A DNA stretch of 60,512 nucleotides from an uncultured Candidatus Berkelbacteria bacterium (GTDB lineage Bacteria; Patescibacteriota; UBA1384; 2-12-FULL-50-11), in assembly GCA_903839975.1 (NCBI GenBank), contig CAIMEH010000027.1:1-60512 (forward strand). The letters run 5' to 3'. A program made the position numbers and the translations under genes. This document shows, piece by piece, positions 58,093 through 60,512 of the stretch. Position 1 is the first letter of the stretch. Every line of letters begins with the position of its first letter. The notes beneath the pieces are model-generated. The model did not search any database, was not told where the DNA came from, and was given only the letters and a program-made list of their open reading frames with translations.

Positions 58093-59430
58093 ATGCCGTT
58101 TGAAATATACAATACTTTATCGAGCAAAAAAGAAGAGTTTAAAAGCATAGAACCGAATAAAGTCGGGATGTATGTTTGTGGCCCGACAGTTTACGATTAC
58201 GACCATGTCGGCCACGCTAGAACTTATCTCAGTTTCGACCTATTGAACCGCTTTTTACGGTTTCTAGACTACCAGGTTAAGTATATCCAGAACATAACCG
58301 ATGTCGGCCACTTGGCTAATGACGCCGAAGTAGGAACAGATAAGATTCAACAAAAGGCCCAGGATTCTGGCCAGTCTGTCAAGCAGGTTATTGAGCATTA
58401 TACCGAGGCACATCTGAAGGATATGGAAGCTTTGAATATTATCATGCCAGATAACTTCCCGAAAGCCTCAGAGCATATTGCCGATATTATCGAGTTTATT
58501 AAGGGTCTAACAGAGAAGAATATGGCATATGTTACTAGCCAGAATAACGTCTATTTCTCGGTTTCTAAGGATATGGATTACGGTAAATTAAGTCATCGTA
58601 ACCTAGCAGAGATAATCACTGGTACAAGGGTAGACTCCGCCGCCGATAAGCGTTCGCCGGCCGATTTTGCCCTGTGGAAATCCTCACCAGTTACAGTTAG
58701 CGACTACACCTGGGAATCTCCTTGGGGTAGAGGCTATCCTGGGTGGCATATAGAGTGTTCGGCAATGAGCCGTAAATACCTAGGTGATACCTTTGATATT
58801 CATGGTTCGGCCATTGAACATGTTTTCCCGCATCACGAGAATGAGATTGCTCAAAGTGAGAGTTTAACAGGTGTAGAGATGGCACATTACTGGGTACATT
58901 CAGGAATGCTTACAACTCATGGACAGAAGATGAGTAAATCATTTCACAACCAAGTTACAGTTCAAGATGCCTTAAAAACATATACTAATAACGAGTTACG
59001 TTTAGCTTTTTATCAAACCCATTACAGAAAGCCATTTGATTACACGAAAGAGTCACTTGAACAGGGTGTTTCACTCCGTCACAAGCTATTTTCAGGTAAC
59101 GACTTACTACCAGAAAAGACCGACCAACAGGTTTGGCAGGGGATTATCGACGCCTTAAACGACGATCTTGATACCAGTAAAGCCCTCCAGCTATGGGGCG
59201 AGAATGCTAAACTTGTTTCCAGAGAAGATACTGGCAAACTATTTGAGATATTCGGACTGGTTTACAAACCTATTACAGAGAACGAAAAAGCTTCCGAACT
59301 TGCCAAGGATCGTGATGCCGCCCGTGCGTCGCAAGACTTCTTAACCGCAGATAATCGAAAAGCCGAGTTGATACAAATGGGCTACGAAGTTTTGGATACG
59401 CCAAACGGCACTGTTTACGTTCCACGCTAA
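58093..59430 (+). CDS. cysS: Cysteinyl-tRNA synthetase
   Basis: The 445-residue class I synthetase has HIGH as HVGH in YDYDHVGHARTYLSFDLL (about residues 35-52), the zinc residues (CGPTVYD; GWHIECSAMS; FPHHENEIAQSE) and KMSKS (GQKMSKSFHNQVTV). It charges tRNA-Cys. It is preceded by TACAAT 7 nt before the ATG, again suggesting a leaderless transcript. Confidence 0.95.
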   Translation: MPFEIYNTLSSKKEEFKSIEPNKVGMYVCGPTVYDYDHVGHARTYLSFDLLNRFLRFLDYQVKYIQNITDVGHLANDAEVGTDKIQQKAQDSGQSVKQVIEHYTEAHLKDMEALNIIMPDNFPKASEHIADIIEFIKGLTEKNMAYVTSQNNVYFSVSKDMDYGKLSHRNLAEIITGTRVDSAADKRSPADFALWKSSPVTVSDYTWESPWGRGYPGWHIECSAMSRKYLGDTFDIHGSAIEHVFPHHENEIAQSESLTGVEMAHYWVHSGMLTTHGQKMSKSFHNQVTVQDALKTYTNNELRLAFYQTHYRKPFDYTKESLEQGVSLRHKLFSGNDLLPEKTDQQVWQGIIDALNDDLDTSKALQLWGENAKLVSREDTGKLFEIFGLVYKPITENEKASELAKDRDAARASQDFLTADNRKAELIQMGYEVLDTPNGTVYVPR

Positions 59431-59454
59431 ACCCAAAAATACGTGCTCAATTCC

Positions 59455-59483
59455 TTGACTTTTTGAATGGCATATGCTATTAT
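59455..59483 (+). promoter_or_regulatory. Strong promoter after cysS
   Basis: TTGACT (59,455-59,460), a 17-nt spacer and TATTAT (59,478-59,483) give a near-consensus promoter that starts a transcript around 59,490 into the non-coding terminal region. A second TTGACA is at 59,609-59,614, with weaker -10 candidates. Confidence 0.65.
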
Positions 59484-59489
59484 CCAACA

Positions 59490-59975
59490 GCACCGTAAAA
59501 ACGTGCCGCGACTATGAGGGTAGTTGCCTAAAGAGCGCCCCCCGAAAGTAGTTAACTTTAACATCAGAGCCCGTCACACAACTGTTCCGCATTTCTACGC
59601 GACAAGCTTTGACATAAAAATAAAGACCACATTATATATTCATCGGCATTGCCGTATTTGTCTTTGTATTTTTATCCTCATTGCTTACTAGTTCGATTTT
59701 CGAAACAGTTTCGTGCCGGGCTCAATCTTCACTGCTCACAAATAATTGTGATAAGTGAAGATGACAGAAGCAAAGATGCTTGTGTCATTCTAAAATTCGC
59801 CAAAACGACTTCATGAACGTAACGGAGGACTGTAATGTTATAACTTTGAAGCCCCACCCTGCCTGTCCGGCTCTGCCGGACAGGAGCTCCTCATTGCTCA
59901 CGAACGCACTTTTAATACTGCGCCTTTACGGCGCGGAAAAATTTTCGTGAGCAGCGAGGAGTGACATTAGGAGGA
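59490..59975 (+). other. Hairpin-rich non-coding region
   Basis: No long ORF is present. Clear inverted repeats are cttcact..tcacaa/ttgtga..agtgaag (about 59,729-59,761), tgaca..agca/tgct..tgtca, cctgtccgg/ccggacagg (about 59,861-59,883), and a long stem gctcctcattgctcacgaa with its complement before aggaggagctc. The latter region repeats later (ttcgtgagcag with gaggag at about 60,150). Transcription from 59,490 is likely. Confidence 0.45.
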
Positions 59976-59979
59976 GCTC

Positions 59980-60093
59980 ATGCTAATTTTGCTAATTAAG
60001 GATCTTTCCCCGACAGGGGAGATGATTGTCATAGTCGGATCCGTAATTATTGTAATGTTCCTAACAAGGAACCTCGACAAGAAACGTAAGTAG
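59980..60093 (+). CDS. 37-aa single-helix membrane peptide
   Basis: ATG 59980 follows a strong Shine-Dalgarno sequence, aggaggagctc. The peptide MLILLIKDLSPTGEMIVIVG continues into VIIVMFLTR, a plausible transmembrane helix, and ends RNLDKKRK. It is too short for a confident family. A hairpin (ggccaag/cttggcc-like) follows. Confidence 0.5.
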   Translation: MLILLIKDLSPTGEMIVIVGSVIIVMFLTRNLDKKRK

Positions 60094-60297
60094 TATCGTC
60101 CGGCCAAGTGTGCACCTAGACATTTGGCCAATTCCTTATTGTTCATGAAGAAATTCGTGAGCAGAGAGGAGTAGAATCCAGTTTGCCAAAATAGGAGGGA
60201 AAAATTGGTAAATATGTATGAGTTGGTTTTGGCCAGCGTTCGTGCTGGTCAATAATCCTTTGTCTCCGGTAAAGAGACAAAGGTTTCGGCTTCTTTT

Positions 60298-60420
60298 GTG
60301 AAGCCTAAGTACGAAAAAGCCTCGTGGCGGGAACTAAATTTCCGCAACGACGGAGATCGCCAGATCCTCAGGAGTCGGGCGATTCGTGTTGCTCGTCGCA
60401 AGCGCGAGCTTGCGTTCTAA
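60298..60420 (+). CDS. Possible 40-aa basic protein
   Basis: The ORF from GTG 60298 encodes MKPKYEKASWRELNFRNDGD and a very basic end (RSRAIRVARRKRELAF). The start has a weak aaagg about 14 nt upstream. Between it and the 37-aa peptide lies a 16-codon ORF (TTG 60205, aggaggga before it) and the hairpins cctttgtctc/gagacaaagg and ggcttc/gaagcc. The last 90 nt of the window contain no further gene. Confidence 0.35.
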   Translation: MKPKYEKASWRELNFRNDGDRQILRSRAIRVARRKRELAF

Positions 60421-60512
60421 TCTATTTGGTCAGTCATGCGCATATATTGTCTGCGTGGCTGACCAGTCCAAACAGACTCATTTCTAACGAGGAGTGACTC
60501 TGAAGGATTTAA

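Overview
The window reads as part of a streamlined bacterial chromosome of about 43-45% GC. It most resembles a Candidate Phyla Radiation (Patescibacteria) genome. Points in favour are a 23S rRNA interrupted by a homing-endonuclease group I intron, very compact gene spacing, shortened or divergent informational and envelope genes (holB-like without P-loop, short MurF-like ligase), a complete small type IV pilus locus, and secE-nusG-rplK not followed by rplA. UGA behaves as a stop, so the code looks like table 11. The exact phylum cannot be fixed from the sequence alone.

Layout: 1-2050 holds the 3' end of the 23S gene (exons 1-74 and 918-~1190 around an 843-nt intron), a small ORF in the spacer, a 5S gene and a broken second 5S copy. 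2070-7150 has recO, an alanine-racemase homologue lacking the PLP lysine, a membrane protein and glyQS. 7150-8730 is a repeat- and RNA-rich spacer with a candidate minus-strand ncRNA built from two pseudoknot modules. 8730-22020 is a division and cell-wall (dcw) cluster: mraZ, rsmH, ftsL-like, ftsI, MurF-like, mraY, murD, ftsW, murG, murC, murB-like, ftsQ. It is preceded by a four-box MraZ operator. 22020-34300 carries recJ, a second candidate ncRNA, radA, a HAD phosphatase, a class A PBP, tyrS, a pseudopilin, argS and a PP2C-like membrane protein. 34350-38510 has five intact tRNA genes, rpmB, rpmG, an M50 protease, a zinc-ribbon protein, holB-like and TPR genes, and a strange triplicated tRNA-Trp locus. 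38570-49280 is the type IV pilus region (pilN, pilO, small protein, pilB, pilT, pilC, pilin, pilD, four minor pilins). 49300-59430 has rnhA, rodA, rplU-secE-nusG-rplK, a HIT protein, dprA, topA, recR, a zinc ribbon and cysS. The last kilobase contains hairpins, promoters and tiny ORFs but no ordinary gene.

How the genes work together: the dcw cluster plus the class A PBP and rodA supply lipid II synthesis, flipping/polymerisation and cross-linking. Three steps (Alr-like, MurF-like, MurB-like) carry substitutions at catalytic positions. The pilus locus is complete for ATPases, platform, peptidase and pilins and may drive attachment and DNA uptake together with dprA, recJ, radA, recO and recR.

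The most unusual content is non-coding. There are three small interspersed repeat families, two of which keep their hairpins through compensatory changes between copies. There are three candidate ncRNAs, two of them with strong sigma70-type promoters. Duplicated 5S and tRNA-Trp fragments are broken by related short insertions. All structural statements come from reading the sequence by eye; no folding or database search was run.
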